Assembly (NCBI RefSeq): GCF_036924645.1
Contig: NZ_JAZHRX010000001.1
Coordinates: 3,747,501 to 3,811,500 of the forward strand
Direction: 5' to 3'
From: Bradyrhizobium sp. AZCC 2176
GTDB lineage: Bacteria > Pseudomonadota > Alphaproteobacteria > Rhizobiales > Xanthobacteraceae
DNA: 64,000 nt
The notes below the pieces were generated by a model. That model had not been told where the DNA came from. It saw only the letters and a program-made list of their open reading frames with translations, and ran no database searches. Made by a program: the position numbers and the translations under genes. Shown piece by piece: positions 43,475 through 52,480 of this stretch (the first letter of the stretch is position 1; each line of letters opens with the position of its first letter).

Positions 43475-44167
43475 ATGCCCCTCAAACTCTACGAACTCGT
43501 CGGCACCGATCCATCGCGCCCGTTCAGCCCGTTCTGCTGGCGGACGCGGATGGCGCTGGCGCATAAGGGGCTGTCGGCGGAAACGATCCCATGGTGCTTC
43601 ACCGAGAAGAGCGCGATCGCGCCGCACGGTTCGGAAAAAGTGCCGGTGCTGCTCGACGGCGATCACGCGGTTGTCGATTCCTGGACGATTGCCAATTATC
43701 TCGAAGACAAATATCCGGACCGGCCGTCGCTATTCGGCGGCGAGGGCGGCCGCGCCGTGGGACGGATGCTGAACTGGTGGGGCGACGGGGTGATCGGCGG
43801 CATGTTTCCGCTCATCATCGCCGACATCCCGCTCAACCTGAAGCCGGAGGACGCGGCCTATTTCCGCAAGTCGCGCGAGGCGCGTTTCGGCAAGCCGCTG
43901 GAAGAGATCATGGCCAGCCGTGACAAGGCGGTCGAAGGTTTTCGAAAAAGCCTCGACCCGCTGCGGCTGACGTTGCGGACGCAGCGCTTCCTCGGCGGCA
44001 GCGTGCCGAATTATGCGGACTATATCGTGTTCGGCGCGTTCCAGTGGGCGCGGGTGGTCAGCCCGTTCAAGCTGCTGATGGAAGACGATCCGGTTTATGC
44101 CTGGCGTGAGCGGCTGTTCGATGCGTTCGACGGGCTGGCGCGCAAGTCGCCGGGCTATCACGGCTAG
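43475..44167 (+). CDS. glutathione S-transferase family protein (beta-etherase-like)
   Basis: Protein of 230 residues. The N-terminal thioredoxin-like domain (MPLKLYELVGTDPSRPFSPF CWRTRMALAHKGL) and the glutathione loop KVPVLLDGDHAVVDSWTIANYLE are clear. The helical C-domain ends GLARKSPGYHG. The N-terminal FSPFCWRTRMALAHKGLxxE pattern resembles LigE/LigF-type beta-etherase GSTs and related fosfomycin-unrelated homologues, but no lignin-degradation genes are nearby. I chose ATG 43475; the ORF is open to 43439 but no domain sequence is upstream. Confidence 0.82.
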   Translation: MPLKLYELVGTDPSRPFSPFCWRTRMALAHKGLSAETIPWCFTEKSAIAPHGSEKVPVLLDGDHAVVDSWTIANYLEDKYPDRPSLFGGEGGRAVGRMLNWWGDGVIGGMFPLIIADIPLNLKPEDAAYFRKSREARFGKPLEEIMASRDKAVEGFRKSLDPLRLTLRTQRFLGGSVPNYADYIVFGAFQWARVVSPFKLLMEDDPVYAWRERLFDAFDGLARKSPGYHG

Positions 44168-44224
44168 CACAGGCGGCTGACGCTCCATCCACGCGAGCGC
44201 CATGCGACAAGCCGGCAGCCACGA

Positions 44225-45073
44225 TCACGGCTGCGGGCCGGACAAGTTCATTTCACGCTCGGCCCGGAAAACATTGCTGTGCAGGTTTGCAATCCATTGC
44301 CGTCCGCTCGACGTGACATTGAGATAGCGTATCGCCGTCTGGATCTGCGGCGCGACGTTGTTCCAATAGAACTGCGGATACTTGTAAACAACGTCTGCCG
44401 GCGTCTCGTAGCCGAGCGTTTTGTTCATGCCGACTTCCTCGAATTCGTAGAACAGGGCATTCGCTTTTTTCAGGTAATTGGGGTCGCCGAGTTGCCCGAT
44501 GAGGTCGGCCGCGCGCAGCAACAGGCCCTCTTCTTCGATCAGCTCGTCGTTCGACGATGAATCAACATAGGGAAATCGCGTATACTCGATTGCCCTGGCG
44601 ATCCGGCTCGCATCGACTTCTTCGGCGGTGTCGAGCCGCTCGAAGACGAACAGCTTCGAGCGGTCCACGTGGTAGGGTCCCAGCGCAGCATCGGACGAAC
44701 CTCGTGCCAGGCGAACGGTACGGCCGCTGAGATCTGCGACATAGGAATCCCCGTCATCTCCCTGGACAATTCCGCGAACGTATCCGATGTCGTGGGTGAG
44801 GCACGCCACGATGAAATTGGCGTAATCGTCTGGCGTGGTTGGCCGCAGCATCCCTTGGCCCATCAGGATGTCGTGGCCGGCCAGGGTCACGAGCATGGTG
44901 TGTTCGATGTTGTGATACAGGGCGTCGCTGTTGCCGATGCATTCCAATGTGAGCCTGGCGGCGTAGGGAAGAAATTCAGCCAGCCGGGCCTGGGAGGAGC
45001 CAAACCTGCTTCGGGTATCCGAAGCCAGAAACGACCCCAAGGCTTGCGCCACCAGTTCCGGGATTGTGATCAT
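44225..45073 (-). CDS. HD-domain metal-dependent phosphohydrolase
   Basis: Protein of 282 residues. HD-superfamily metal ligands are visible in YHNIEHTML (H54, H58) and CLTHDIGYVRG (H94-D95). YHNxxH recalls the signature of cyclic nucleotide phosphodiesterases, so a signalling nucleotide is a possible substrate. Additional conserved parts are IEYTRFPY and LLLRAADLIGQLGDPNYL. No receiver or GGDEF domain is attached. The ATG at 45073 begins MITIPELVAQAL with no signal peptide; the enzyme is cytosolic. Confidence 0.82.
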   Translation of the reverse strand: MITIPELVAQALGSFLASDTRSRFGSSQARLAEFLPYAARLTLECIGNSDALYHNIEHTMLVTLAGHDILMGQGMLRPTTPDDYANFIVACLTHDIGYVRGIVQGDDGDSYVADLSGRTVRLARGSSDAALGPYHVDRSKLFVFERLDTAEEVDASRIARAIEYTRFPYVDSSSNDELIEEEGLLLRAADLIGQLGDPNYLKKANALFYEFEEVGMNKTLGYETPADVVYKYPQFYWNNVAPQIQTAIRYLNVTSSGRQWIANLHSNVFRAEREMNLSGPQP

Positions 45074-45450
45074 CTGAACACCGCGTCATTTGTGCGACGT
45101 TGGCGCCGGCATGATAGCACATCGCCTTTCTTTCCGATGGCTTATGTCTGCTCGCGCCACCAGAAAGCGTGGCCCGGCGCCTGCGTCCGCGGCGGCGCTC
45201 AAAGCGTCCGGCGATCGGTCGTGAGCCGGGCATTCTCTGACGCCCTCCCATCCGGATGCCCGGCCAGGAGGCTTTGCTTCGCGCCCGGGAATGGAAGGCG
45301 TTCGCTGACGCAAATCAGCAGGCAATGATTGCGGGCGCGTCGGCCCTATCGCCGAGGCTGTAAATTAGTTCTATCCGATAACGATGTTAGCTGTGACGTA
45401 AATCGAAGGCGTAAGCTTGTCCCCTAGTTGGCCGTTAGGGGAGACGCGTC
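45074..45450. other. 377-bp gap, no gene recognised
   Basis: Lies between the divergent HD-domain gene and the 58-residue gene. The central part is GC-rich with hairpins (GCCCGGCCAGGAGG...CGCCCGGG) that look like degraded intergenic repeats; the right third is AT-richer and probably holds the promoter for the 45451 gene. Frames here give only low-complexity Arg/Pro-rich peptides. Confidence 0.45.
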
Positions 45451-45627
45451 ATGACTGACCTTGAAGCCAAATTGGAGCGGTTTGAGACTCTCGCTGCCGA
45501 ATGCGAATTGATCGGCAAGTTGACGACGGATGGGGCCAAGCGCGAGCTGTACCTGCGCCTCGGGCTGCATTACCGCGAACTGGCTGACGACATGCGGACG
45601 CTGATTGCGACCAAAGACGCCGCATAG
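45451..45627 (+). CDS. small helical protein (58 aa)
   Basis: MTDLEAKLERFETLAAECEL starts a 58-residue, highly charged protein predicted to be mainly helical (LIGKLTTDGAKRELYLRLGLHYRELADDM), without signal or membrane segment. GGGGAGACGCGTC lies just upstream. Tiny helical proteins of this kind (AExCxxxAxxxTDPxxRxxLLxLAxxWxxLA) are multicopy in Bradyrhizobium, and this matches that pattern loosely (AECELIGKLTTDGAKRELYLRLGLHYRELAD). Function unknown. Confidence 0.68.
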   Translation: MTDLEAKLERFETLAAECELIGKLTTDGAKRELYLRLGLHYRELADDMRTLIATKDAA

Positions 45628-45707
45628 CGCTTAGACCCCGGATGGCTGAGGCGGAAGCCCTGGGGCGCGCGTGATTTCATCGTGGGGGCCCGGACGGCAA
45701 TCTGCTG

Positions 45708-46400
45708 CTATTCGCCGGTCCCGCGGAGTAACGACGACCGCTCGCGCAACATCTGCAGCACCGCGCCAAGGTCGGGCAGCACGGCCGCGCATTTCGCGCG
45801 CGTCTCGTCGGTCGGCGGCGCCATGTCCGGCACCATGATCGTGATCGCGCCGGCGGCGTGGGAGGCGGTCACGCCGTGATTTGAATCTTCCACCGCGATG
45901 CAGACTTGCGGCGCGAGGCCAAGGCGTGTCGCCGCGAGGAGATAGAGGTCCGGGCTTGGCTTGCTGCGCGCGACGTCGTCGCAGGTCAAGATGGTTTCGA
46001 ACCGCCCGCGGATTCCAGCCAGTGTCAGGTGCGCTTCCGCGGTGCGCCGCGACGAGGAGGTCACGATCGCCATCGGGCAATCGGCGGCAGCAAGCTCGTC
46101 GAGCAGTTCCAGCGTGCCGGGCTTGAGCGGCAAACCAGCCTCCATGAACTGATCGCGATTGGCGAGGAAGGCGCGGTTGATCTCGGCGAGCGGAAAGTTG
46201 TTCCCGTAGCGATCGAGCAGCATGGCCTCGCAAGCCGGTCCGGGAAGGCCGACCATGGCGTGGCAGAGCGCAACGGCGTCATCGGCATAGCCACCCGCAT
46301 TGAGCGCCGCGACCAGGCTGTCGAAATAAACCCGCTCGGTGTCGAGCAACGTTCCGTCCATGTCGAGCAGGACGGCGCTGACATTCCATTTCTCGTTCAC
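45708..46400 (-). CDS. HAD-superfamily phosphatase (phosphoglycolate phosphatase/beta-PGM-like)
   Basis: Protein of 230 residues. HAD motif I is LLDMDGTLLDTE (nucleophile D13, acid D15), motif II TSSSRRTAE, motif III SKPSPDLYLLAATRLG and motif IV CIAVEDSNHGVTAS. The capped subfamily I layout suits phosphoglycolate phosphatase, beta-phosphoglucomutase or a sugar-phosphate phosphatase. The GTG start at 46400 overlaps the stop of the cysteine-rich CWC gene (GTGA), so the two are coupled. Confidence 0.85.
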   Translation of the reverse strand: MNEKWNVSAVLLDMDGTLLDTERVYFDSLVAALNAGGYADDAVALCHAMVGLPGPACEAMLLDRYGNNFPLAEINRAFLANRDQFMEAGLPLKPGTLELLDELAAADCPMAIVTSSSRRTAEAHLTLAGIRGRFETILTCDDVARSKPSPDLYLLAATRLGLAPQVCIAVEDSNHGVTASHAAGAITIMVPDMAPPTDETRAKCAAVLPDLGAVLQMLRERSSLLRGTGE

Positions 46401-46594
46401 GTCACGCCTGCGCGCTGTTCCGCGAGTTTGCGCAAACAATCCGGGCACAGACAATCGCGGCCGTCCACCGGCATCGGCAGCCGGAACGCCTCGTCGCTAC
46501 ACCAGCAGCGCCCGGACAGGCTGCAGCCGAATTCGGTTCCGCAAGTAGCGCAGGCGAGGCGGCGCGTGGGTTGATTTTCCAAACGATTTGTCAT
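46397..46594 (-). CDS. cysteine-rich CWC family protein
   Basis: Small protein (65 residues from ATG 46594, or 70 from ATG 46609; no ribosome site decides between them). It contains CATCGTEFGCSLSGRCWCSD and CLCPDCLRKLAEQ, the Cys pattern of the CWC family (PF14375), probably a zinc-binding module. It is translationally coupled to the HAD phosphatase gene downstream. Function unknown. Confidence 0.72.
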   Translation of the reverse strand: MTNRLENQPTRRLACATCGTEFGCSLSGRCWCSDEAFRLPMPVDGRDCLCPDCLRKLAEQRAGVT

Positions 46595-46697
46595 CAACGA
46601 TGGCCGCATCCTGACGCGGAATTAATCCCGGGTTCATGCTGAAGCGCGTTATACTCTGTCGCCAGTATACGCCCGCGAAACATCCAAGGGAAATCCG

Positions 46698-48263
46698 ATG
46701 GCCCGCGATTCGCAAGCCGGCCTTGTTGCGCTCAATCGCTTCGGACTGGGCGCGCGCGGCGGAGCCTCCGGCGATTTTCTCAATGCCGCATCCGATCCGC
46801 GCGGTTTCGTCAAGCAAGAACTCGGCCGTCCCAATGGCGTGCTGCTCGAAGTGCCGGGACTGCAGTCGACGCCGGCGCTCGGCAAGGCCGTGTTCGACTA
46901 TCAGTTCGAGATCCAGCAGGCCCGCGATGCCGCCGCCAAGTCGGCGCCGGCGCCCGCCACCGAGGGGCAACCGCCGGCGGATGCGAAGGCGCAGCGGCGG
47001 AACCTTTCGCTCAACAGCATCGCCATGGATATGGCGCCCAGAGAACCGTCAAAGGAACAGCCGGCGAAGTCTGCGGAAAATCCCAACGCGGCCATGGCGC
47101 CCACTGAAGCGATGCGGCCGAACACGCCGAAGCCGCTGCCCGCACCGCTCAACATCATCCAAAAGACCTTTCGCGCCGAGGCGTTGGCGCGGCTGCAACG
47201 GGCCGTGATGGCCGATTGCGGATTCGTCGAACGTCTGGTGGTGTTCTGGTCCAATCACTTCTGCATCTCGGCCAACAAGGGCGGGCCGGCGCGGATGTGG
47301 GCCGGTTCATTCGAGCGCGAGGCGATCCGGCCGCACGTGCTCGGGCGTTTCGGCGACATGCTCAAGGCGGTCGAGCAGCATCCGGCGATGCTGTTCTTTC
47401 TCGACAACCAGCAATCGCTGGGCCCGGATTCGCGCGCCGGCAAAAACCGCAACCGGGGACTGATCGAAAACCTCGCCCGCGAAATCCTCGAGCTGCATAC
47501 GCTCGGCGTCGGCGGTGGCTATACGCAGGAGGATGTGACGGCGCTGGCGAACATCATCACGGGCTGGACCTATGCGGGCAGACTAGGCCAATTGGGGGCG
47601 CCCGGCAGCTTCGTGTTCAACGCCAACGCGCATCAGCCGGGCGCGCAGCGGGTGATGGGAAAAATCTACGATGCCGCAGGCGTCACGCAGGGCGAGGCGG
47701 TGCTGGCAGATATTGCGCGGCATCGATCGACCGCGAAATTCATCGCCGGCAAATTCGCGCGGCACTTCGTGGCCGACGATCCGCCGCCGGCATTGGTGGC
47801 GCGGCTTGCCGACGTGTTCACGCGGACCGACGGCGATCTCAAGGCGCTGGCGACGGCGCTGGTGGATTCCGACGAGGCCTGGAAGGCGCCGCTTTCCAAG
47901 ATGCGCTCGCCTTACGAATTCCTGGTCGCGTCCGGCCGGTTGCTGGCGCAGATCCCGAATGATCCCGGCCGCTATCTTACCGGCCTCAACGCGCTGGGCC
48001 AGCCGCTGTGGGCGCCCGCCGGGCCGAACGGTTTTCCCGACGGCAACGCGGCCTGGGCGGCGCCGGAAGGCATCAAGCTGCGGCTCGATATTTCAGCGCA
48101 GATTGCCTCCCGGCTCGCCGACGGCGTGGATCCGCGCGACCTGCTCGAACTCGTTGCCGCGGATGCGGCATCGTCGGAGACGCGGCGGACCATCGAGCGC
48201 GCGGAATCGCGGCAGCAGGCGCTGGCGCTATTGTTGATGTCGCCGGAATTCCAGAGGAGATGA
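46698..48263 (+). CDS. DUF1800 domain-containing protein
   Basis: Protein of 521 residues from the DUF1800 family. Signatures: a short N-terminal helix (ALNRFGLGARGG), the core WSNHFCISANKGG, IRPHVLGRFGDMLKAVEQHPAMLFFLD, RGLIENLAREILELHTLGVGGGYTQEDV and FVADDPPPALVARLADVF. Family members are always close to a DUF1501 protein and are thought to work in the envelope; function is not known. An Ala/Pro linker with low complexity lies between residues 75 and 140. Its stop codon overlaps a possible ATG of the DUF1501 gene. Confidence 0.92.
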   Translation: MARDSQAGLVALNRFGLGARGGASGDFLNAASDPRGFVKQELGRPNGVLLEVPGLQSTPALGKAVFDYQFEIQQARDAAAKSAPAPATEGQPPADAKAQRRNLSLNSIAMDMAPREPSKEQPAKSAENPNAAMAPTEAMRPNTPKPLPAPLNIIQKTFRAEALARLQRAVMADCGFVERLVVFWSNHFCISANKGGPARMWAGSFEREAIRPHVLGRFGDMLKAVEQHPAMLFFLDNQQSLGPDSRAGKNRNRGLIENLAREILELHTLGVGGGYTQEDVTALANIITGWTYAGRLGQLGAPGSFVFNANAHQPGAQRVMGKIYDAAGVTQGEAVLADIARHRSTAKFIAGKFARHFVADDPPPALVARLADVFTRTDGDLKALATALVDSDEAWKAPLSKMRSPYEFLVASGRLLAQIPNDPGRYLTGLNALGQPLWAPAGPNGFPDGNAAWAAPEGIKLRLDISAQIASRLADGVDPRDLLELVAADAASSETRRTIERAESRQQALALLLMSPEFQRR

Positions 48264-48268
48264 CGTCC

Positions 48269-49504
48269 ATGGAAACGACAATGGATTGCTGCGAAGGCTT
48301 GAGATCGTCGGCGATTTCGCGGCGTGGCGCGCTGCTCGGCGGCGCCTCCTTTGCGGCATGGGCCTATTTGCCGAAATTCGCGCGCGCTGCCGACGGCCGC
48401 GATCCGCGGCTGGTGGTTGTCATCCTGCGCGGCGCGCTGGACGGGCTCGCCACCGTCGCGCCGATCGGCGATCCTGACTATGCCGGCCTGCATGGATCGA
48501 TCGCGCTCGCGTTGAGCGGGCCAAACGCGGCGCTGCCGCTCGACAATTTCTTTTCGCTGCATCCGGCGATGCCGGAATTTGCGCGGATGTATCGCGAGAA
48601 GAAGGCGGCCGTGATTCATGCGGTGGCGACGTCGTACCGCGACCGTTCGCATTTCGACGGGCAGGATGTGCTCGAAAGCGGCTTTGCAGGACCCGGCCGG
48701 GTGCAGTCCGGCTGGCTCAACCGCGCGCTGGAAGGCCTGCCGAAAGGCGAACGGGTGACGAGCGGACTTGCGGTCGGCCCGACCACGCCGCTGGTGCTGC
48801 GCGGCACAGCGCCGACCGTCGGCTGGGCGCCGGTCGCGCTGCCGCAGGCGGCGGAAGATACCGCGATGCGGCTGCTCGAACTGTATCAACACCGTGATCC
48901 CGCCCTGGCGAGCGCGTTGAAGCAGGGTCTTGCACTCGACAAGGCCGCGCAAGGCGACGACATGAAGCCAAAGCCCGGCACCAACGGCGCCGGCGCGATG
49001 CGGCTGGTGGCGCGCGGCGCCGCCAAGTTGATGGCCGCCGACGACGGTCCGCGGATCGGCGCGCTCGCCTTCGACGGCTGGGACACCCATGCCAACGAAG
49101 GCGGCCCGGTGGGCCGGCTGGCGCAGTTGCTCGGCGGCCTCGACGGCGCGCTGGCGGAATTCGAAACCGGGTTAGGTGCGCGCTGGCGCGACACCGTGAT
49201 CGTGGTCGCCACCGAATTCGGCCGCACCGCGCGCATCAACGGCACACAGGGCACCGATCACGGCACCGGCACCATCGCGCTGCTCGCCGGCGGCGCGGTG
49301 AAAGGCGGCCGCGTGATTGCGGACTGGCCGGGGCTGAAGCCCGCCAATCTCTATCAGGGCCGCGATCTCGCGCCGACCACCGATCTGCGCGCGGTGATGA
49401 AGGGCGTGCTGAAGGACCAGTTCGGGCTGGCCGAGCGCGTGCTGGCGGAGAATGTGTTTCCGGACAGCGGCGCGGTGAAGCCGATGCAGGGATTGGTGGG
49501 GTAG
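48269..49504 (+). CDS. DUF1501 domain-containing protein (Tat-exported)
   Basis: Protein of 411 residues. The N-terminus has a twin-arginine signal (SRRGALLGGASFAAWAYLPK). The domain belongs to the alkaline phosphatase-like DUF1501 family, with VILRGALDGLATVAP, HFDGQDVLESG, VVATEFGRTARINGTQGTDH and a later GTGTIALLAGGAVKGG. I chose ATG 48269 because GAGGAG sits 9 bases upstream. Partner of the DUF1800 gene; the pair may handle an exported sulfate/phosphate ester or a structural polymer, which is inference. Confidence 0.92.
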   Translation: METTMDCCEGLRSSAISRRGALLGGASFAAWAYLPKFARAADGRDPRLVVVILRGALDGLATVAPIGDPDYAGLHGSIALALSGPNAALPLDNFFSLHPAMPEFARMYREKKAAVIHAVATSYRDRSHFDGQDVLESGFAGPGRVQSGWLNRALEGLPKGERVTSGLAVGPTTPLVLRGTAPTVGWAPVALPQAAEDTAMRLLELYQHRDPALASALKQGLALDKAAQGDDMKPKPGTNGAGAMRLVARGAAKLMAADDGPRIGALAFDGWDTHANEGGPVGRLAQLLGGLDGALAEFETGLGARWRDTVIVVATEFGRTARINGTQGTDHGTGTIALLAGGAVKGGRVIADWPGLKPANLYQGRDLAPTTDLRAVMKGVLKDQFGLAERVLAENVFPDSGAVKPMQGLVG

Positions 49505-49522
49505 GGATCTAGCCCATCCACG

Positions 49523-49649
49523 GTGTCGTCCCGGCCTTGAGCCGGGACCCATAAACACCAGTGGGAATTGTTGGAAGGTGCTGGAGCTCAGCGCGGCGTA
49601 ACCGCAAGCATTTGTGGTTATGGGTCCCTGCGTTCGCAGGGACGGCACC
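49523..49649. repeat. palindrome (GTCGTCCCGG...GGGACGG family)
   Basis: GTGTCGTCCCGGCC and GTCCCTGCGTTCGCAGGGAC frame an inner TATGGGTCCC / GGGACCCATA pairing across about 80 bases. It fills the gap between the DUF1501 gene (+) and the aldo/keto reductase gene (-), which are convergent. Possible bidirectional terminator. Confidence 0.55.
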
Positions 49650-49659
49650 GAACAAGAAC

Positions 49660-50598
49660 TCACTTCGTAATCTGATCCACCTCCGCCATCTCCTCCGTGC
49701 TCAAGCTCCAGCCGATCGCCTTCACGTTCTGCTCGACCTGTTCGACACGCGTCGCGCCGGCGATGACGCTGGCGACTTGCGAGCGGGAGGCGAGCCAGGA
49801 GAAGGCGAGTTCGAGCATGGTGTGGCCGCGGGCTTGCGCGAATGCCTGCAGCTTTTCGACGATGTCCTCGTTACGCGCCGTGACGTAGCGGTCCTTCAAG
49901 GCGGGCGCCTTGGCGAAGCGGGTGTCGTCGGGGACGGCGGCGCCGCGCTTGTACTTGCCGGTGAGGAGCCCGCTCGCCAGCGGGAAGAACGGCAATAGCC
50001 CGAGCTTGTATTCCGTTGCTGCGGGCAGCAGATCCTTTTCGATGCCGCGCACTACGAGGCTGTATTCGTCCTGGCAGGAGACGAAACGGTTGACGTTCAT
50101 CTGCCGCGCCAGCATTTCGGCCTCGGCGATGCGCCACGCCGGAAAATTCGAATTGCCGATGTAGCGGACCTTGCCCTGGCGGACGAGATCGTCGAGCGCG
50201 CGGAGCGTCTCTTCCATCGGCGTCAGCGGATCGTAGTCGTGCTGCTGGTAGAGATCGATGTAGTCGGTCTTCAGCCGCGTCAGGCTGGCCTCGACCGCGG
50301 ACACGATGTAGCGGCGCGAGGCGCCCTGCTTGGTGCCGTCGGTTGCCATCGGCTTGGCATATTTCGTCGCCAGCACGATGTCCTTGCGGCGGTCGCCGAG
50401 CACGGTGCCCAGCACGGTCTCGGAGCCGCCCATGCCGGCATAGATGTCGGCGGTGTCGAACAGGGTGATGCCAAGGTCAATCGCCTTGTGGATGACCTTG
50501 CGCGAGGTCTCCAGATCGGTGCGCTGGCCGAAATTGTTGCAGCCGAGGCCGACGGCGGAAACACGCAGGCCGGAGCCGCCGAGGTTGCGAATTTGCAT
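49660..50598 (-). CDS. aldo/keto reductase
   Basis: NADPH-dependent (beta/alpha)8 reductase of 312 residues. The catalytic tetrad is D48, Y53, K79 and H120 (FDTADIYAGMGGSE, LATKYAKPM, LYQQHDYDPLTP). A conserved GLLPFFPLASGLLTGKYKRG segment marks the AKR11/12-like general stress group. I chose ATG 50598 (MQIRNLGGSG); a longer start at 50664 adds a non-conserved leader. The substrate is a carbonyl compound, not further defined. Confidence 0.9.
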   Translation of the reverse strand: MQIRNLGGSGLRVSAVGLGCNNFGQRTDLETSRKVIHKAIDLGITLFDTADIYAGMGGSETVLGTVLGDRRKDIVLATKYAKPMATDGTKQGASRRYIVSAVEASLTRLKTDYIDLYQQHDYDPLTPMEETLRALDDLVRQGKVRYIGNSNFPAWRIAEAEMLARQMNVNRFVSCQDEYSLVVRGIEKDLLPAATEYKLGLLPFFPLASGLLTGKYKRGAAVPDDTRFAKAPALKDRYVTARNEDIVEKLQAFAQARGHTMLELAFSWLASRSQVASVIAGATRVEQVEQNVKAIGWSLSTEEMAEVDQITK

Positions 50599-50879
50599 GG
50601 ATCGATCCTGTGGGAAGCATGCGGGGAGGAGCAGCATTGTGGCCCGCACGGCTTGGCGCCGCAAGCAGCGGTTCTATCGACCATAACGCTTGGCAGCTAT
50701 GCGGCACAAAAAGATGCGGCCCCGGTCAGACGCGGCGACTGACGGGGGCCGCTTGGGGCGCGTGATCTGAGACGGGGGGCCTGATCAGACGCAGGCCGAG
50801 CCTAGCGACGCTATGTTACGCCGCCGTGACATCAGGACTTATCCACAGGCGGCCTGACGGGCGCCTTCACGAAAGCGTG

Positions 50880-51341
50880 TCAGAACAGCCTGCGGTAAAC
50901 GACGAAGCCGGATCGCTCCGCCACCTTGTCGTAAAGCTGCATCGCGGTGTGGTTGGTCTCGTGCGTCTGCCAGTAGACGCGGGAACACCCCGCGCGCTTC
51001 GCCTGTTCGTACACGCCATTGATCAAGGCGCGGCCGACGCCCTTGCCGCGCGCCGCCGCGCGCGTGAACAGGTCCTGCAGATAGCAGTTCGGCTCGATCA
51101 TGGTCGTCGAGCGGTGAAACAAATAATGCGTCAGCCCGAGCAGTTCGCCGCCGCTCTCGGCGACCAGCGCATGCACCGGCTCGTAGGCGTCAAAGAAGCG
51201 CGCCCATGTCATCGCGGTGATCTCGGGCTCCAGTGCGGTCGCGCCCGAGCGGCCGTAGAAGGCGTTGTAGCCGTCCCACAGCGGAAGCCATTGCACGTAG
51301 TCCTGACGGGTGACGAAGCGGATGGTGAGGTCGCCGGACAT
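50880..51341 (-). CDS. GNAT-family N-acetyltransferase
   Basis: Protein of 153 residues with the acetyl-CoA-binding RGKGVGRALINGVYEQAK motif (A motif, about residues 96-113), preceded by the strand CYLQDLFT and followed by VYWQTHETNHTAMQLYDKV. Small single-domain GNATs modify diverse amines, so no substrate can be named. I chose ATG 51341 (MSGDLTIRF); the 63-base longer frame is unlikely to be used. Confidence 0.87.
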   Translation of the reverse strand: MSGDLTIRFVTRQDYVQWLPLWDGYNAFYGRSGATALEPEITAMTWARFFDAYEPVHALVAESGGELLGLTHYLFHRSTTMIEPNCYLQDLFTRAAARGKGVGRALINGVYEQAKRAGCSRVYWQTHETNHTAMQLYDKVAERSGFVVYRRLF

Positions 51342-51459
51342 CAAGCGATTCCGTTTTGCTGGGCGGTGACGCGTCGAAGACGCGCATGCGGGATGTCCGT
51401 TCAATACTACAGGCAGGGCGGGAGGGGATCAATGTCGCAAGCGCGCTCGCATGCCGCCG

Positions 51460-52272
51460 TTACTCCGCGGCGCCGAGGTGGCGGGCAAAGCTGCGATAGC
51501 TGCCGCGCAGCGCGCGATAGTAGTCGGCGCTGCCGGGATCGTCGGTGTGGCGGACGAGGTCGGTGACCGGCGTATAGCTCAGCATGCGGCCGCCATCCGG
51601 CAGCGCGGTGCAAATGAACCGCAGCACCTGGCCGTCGGCGAGATCGATGTTGATCGGCGTGGAATCGCCGGTCCGGATCATTTCGGTGCGCTTGGCGATG
51701 AACGCGCTCAACTCGTCCTCGGGCAGTTGCCAGGCGCCGGTGTCGCGGCCGTGATACATCAGCGCGATGAAAGGCGGCTTGCTGTCGGCCTGCTCGTCGG
51801 ACAGCTTGAAGTAATCGCGGAACGCACGGTTGATGAACTCGGCGCGGGTATCGGAATCGAGCAGCACGATGCCGATATCGACCTGATCGAGCGCGGCCGA
51901 CAGGCGTTCCGCCGTGGCATGATGCTTCTTCTCCCACGCGAACGCATCGACCCATTTCTTCCGCAGCAGGCCGGTGATCAGCGCGGTGCCGCCGGCGGTC
52001 CCCGCCAGCAGCAGCATGCGCGCCAGGTCCGACATGTCGTAACCGGGCGCGGCGCGGTGGTTGAGGAAGAACAGCGCGGAAGACGCCACCGCAATCACGG
52101 CGCTGACCATGCCGGAGGTGATGCCGTTGACGGAAGCGGCAAAGGCGACGATGCAGACGAAAAGCGGCGCGGGATTGGGGACAGGAACGAAATGCCGGTC
52201 GACCAGGAAGGCGATCAGCGCCGTCGCTATCGTGAGAGCAGGACCGGAGATTGCGCGCCAGTTTAACTGCAT
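51460..52272 (-). CDS. membrane PAS-domain protein (DUF4118-like sensor without kinase)
   Basis: Protein of 270 residues. Four hydrophobic spans lie in the first ~110 residues (ISGPALTIATALIAFLVD, PAPLFVCIVAFAASVNGIT, SGMVSAVIAVASSALFFLN, ARMLLLAGTAGGTALITGL), a layout like DUF4118/MHYT-type sensors. A PAS-like domain follows (LSAALDQVDIGIVLLDSDTR AEFINRAF..). No histidine kinase, GGDEF or HTH part follows, so it must signal through a partner or be a truncated receptor. I chose ATG 52272. Confidence 0.75.
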   Translation of the reverse strand: MQLNWRAISGPALTIATALIAFLVDRHFVPVPNPAPLFVCIVAFAASVNGITSGMVSAVIAVASSALFFLNHRAAPGYDMSDLARMLLLAGTAGGTALITGLLRKKWVDAFAWEKKHHATAERLSAALDQVDIGIVLLDSDTRAEFINRAFRDYFKLSDEQADSKPPFIALMYHGRDTGAWQLPEDELSAFIAKRTEMIRTGDSTPINIDLADGQVLRFICTALPDGGRMLSYTPVTDLVRHTDDPGSADYYRALRGSYRSFARHLGAAE

Positions 52273-52480
52273 GCCCGTTCTCGCCACTTGCCGGCAATAA
52301 GACGCAAGCATGCCTGATTGTTGCGATTATGCACGCCTTTCTGCCGCCAATCTTAAGAGAGCGTTGCGGAGATGCGGCAGGCTTTCGCATTTTTGAAATC
52401 AAATGATATTCGAATGCCCGAGAACCGGGTTAAGAGACCCGAGGGTTGAGCCCGCACGACATTTTGCAAAGAGGACATCG

